Origin: Isosphaeraceae bacterium
GTDB lineage: Bacteria; Planctomycetota; Planctomycetia; Isosphaerales; Isosphaeraceae
DNA: 64,000 bases
Assembly (NCBI GenBank): GCA_026004735.1
Contig: BPJS01000001.1
Coordinates: 124,001 to 188,000, forward strand
Direction: 5' to 3'
Position numbers and translations under genes: made by a program
Shown here: positions 63,448 through 64,000 of the stretch, piece by piece
Position numbering within the stretch: position 1 is the stretch's first letter
How the letters are laid out: each line of letters opens with the position of its first letter
Notes under the pieces: generated by a model
Told to the model about the DNA's origin: nothing
The model's input: the letters and a program-made list of their open reading frames with translations, nothing else
Databases searched by the model: none

Positions 63448-63572
63448 GACCGCGGCCCCTGCTGCACGCGCGCCGTCGTCTGGGCCGCGCGCGCCGCGTG
63501 ACCACGTCGCCCCGCGCCGGCTGCGCGCGTTCGACGCGGTCGCGCGCATCCTCCGCCTCGGAGCGCTCCGCG
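63448..63572. other. Short intergenic stretch, GC-rich
   Basis: No feature recognised. Confidence 0.4.
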
Positions 63573-63887
63573 ATGCCCGTCGCCGTCGTCCCCGCCTCAC
63601 CGTCGGAGCTGGCCCCCTGGCGTGACCTCCACCGCCACGAGCTCCACGGCCAAGTCCTCAAGGACTCAATCCCCGACCGGCCCGGCTGGACCGAGGCACA
63701 CATCCTCGCGGTCGACGGCGCCCGCGTCGGCGACGGCATCGTCGCCATCAGCGGCCCATCGTCGCCGCACACCGGGCCAAGGCTCCCCGCCCCCCCCCGC
63801 GAGAGGGCCAATCCGGTAGCCGCCACGCCAGATCTTGGAAAAGAGGTCAAAAAAAGCTTGACCCGGGAGTGCGGCCGATTAATGTAA
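63573..63887 (+). CDS. Truncated acetyltransferase-like (GNAT) N-terminal fragment
   Basis: A 104-codon frame. Residues 1-55 read LAPWRDLHRHELHGQVLKDSIPDRPGWTEAHILAVDGARVGDGIVAISGP, matching the opening of GNAT-family proteins in planctomycetes, where a helix, a hydrophobic strand and a Gly-rich strand precede the acetyl-CoA site. From about 63780 (a C9 run, then unrelated sequence) the homology ends and the acetyl-CoA motif is absent. So this is a 3'-truncated gene, or is frameshifted at the C-run. Confidence 0.35.
   Translation: MPVAVVPASPSELAPWRDLHRHELHGQVLKDSIPDRPGWTEAHILAVDGARVGDGIVAISGPSSPHTGPRLPAPPRERANPVAATPDLGKEVKKSLTRECGRLM
63858..63885 (+). promoter_or_regulatory. Candidate sigma-70 promoter near window end
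   Basis: TTGACC, 16 bp, TAATGT in a run of A-rich DNA (CAAAAAAAGCTTGACC). The start of its gene lies at or beyond the window edge. The following frame (GTG at 63903) is only 14 codons long. Confidence 0.4.
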
Positions 63888-64000
63888 GAGGTTGCTCAAA
63901 CGTGGCGGATCATCTCGATCACCCCAAGTTCGGGGAATGGTCATGATCGAGCGTCCGATTAGCCCTCCCCCCCCCCGTGCCCTTCTTCTCTAGGGACGAA

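Noticed and set aside
63903..63945. 14-codon frame at the window end behind the candidate promoter
   Set aside because: Too short to assess; next gene probably lies beyond the edge.

Overview
High-GC bacterial chromosome from a planctomycete, probably of the Isosphaeraceae/Gemmatales side. This is inferred from two DUF1559 pseudopilin-like proteins with the terminal DG motif, secreted DUF1573 proteins, an LEPLE-type N-terminus ahead of a HAF-like repeat, a formylglycine sulfatase, Tat-exported squalene-cyclase-repeat and NHL proteins, and an HME-RND metal pump. No rRNA, tRNA, CRISPR array or transposase was seen.

Layout. 0.1-2.9 kb: Fur-boxed ferrous iron operon (feoA, feoB, FeoB-associated Cys-rich peptide). 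3.0-5.0 kb: a GmrSD-type (DUF262/DUF1524) restriction protein split in two by a T8 tract. 5.3-17.1 kb: a three-fold repeated cassette of secreted proteins (DUF1573, small Cys-rich protein, LolA-like protein with a C-terminal anchor, DUF1559). Module A is 5.4-9.3 kb. Module B, 9.5-13.3 kb, is broken and invaded by a metallo-beta-lactamase gene and fragments. Module C is 13.5-16.9 kb. All three DUF1573 genes carry a C9 tract that puts the signal peptide or start out of frame with the mature domain. 17.8-27.0 kb: CAP protein, MsrA, HrpB helicase, D-Ala-D-Ala carboxypeptidase, Gfo/Idh/MocA oxidoreductase, sulfatase. 27.2-33.4 kb: sigma-54 activator without a receiver, translationally coupled to a HEAT protein carrying a receiver-like domain, then lysA and argH. 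33.6-40.3 kb: adaptor, RND and TolC genes of a divalent-metal efflux pump. 41.7-45.0 kb: carB.

45.9-53.8 kb is the most striking region: a chromosomal integron. A tyrosine recombinase of the IntI family, recognised by its integron-specific insert and interrupted by two in-frame stop codons, diverges from a co-oriented array of nine cassettes. I find nine attC-like sites, a candidate attI core and a candidate cassette promoter (Pc). Cassette products are a SnoaL-like protein, an ankyrin protein plus a small conserved protein, a DUF3592 protein, three class I methyltransferases, a hydroxylaminobenzene-mutase-like membrane protein, a homocysteine S-methyltransferase and a cupin. The attC sites fall in two size classes, 96-97 bp and 59-64 bp.

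54.0-64.0 kb: small fragments and a dispersed repeat, then a squalene-cyclase-repeat protein, a solute-binding lipoprotein, a GT39-like membrane protein, a coiled-coil DUF2325 protein, an NHL propeller protein, a lipoprotein, a methyltransferase and a truncated acetyltransferase-like gene.

Three long composite intergenic repeats (16.96, 45.11 and 54.38 kb) and a shorter tandem GTCGACCCC-type repeat are scattered around these variable regions. Several calls rest on homopolymer runs, so read-level verification of those runs matters most.
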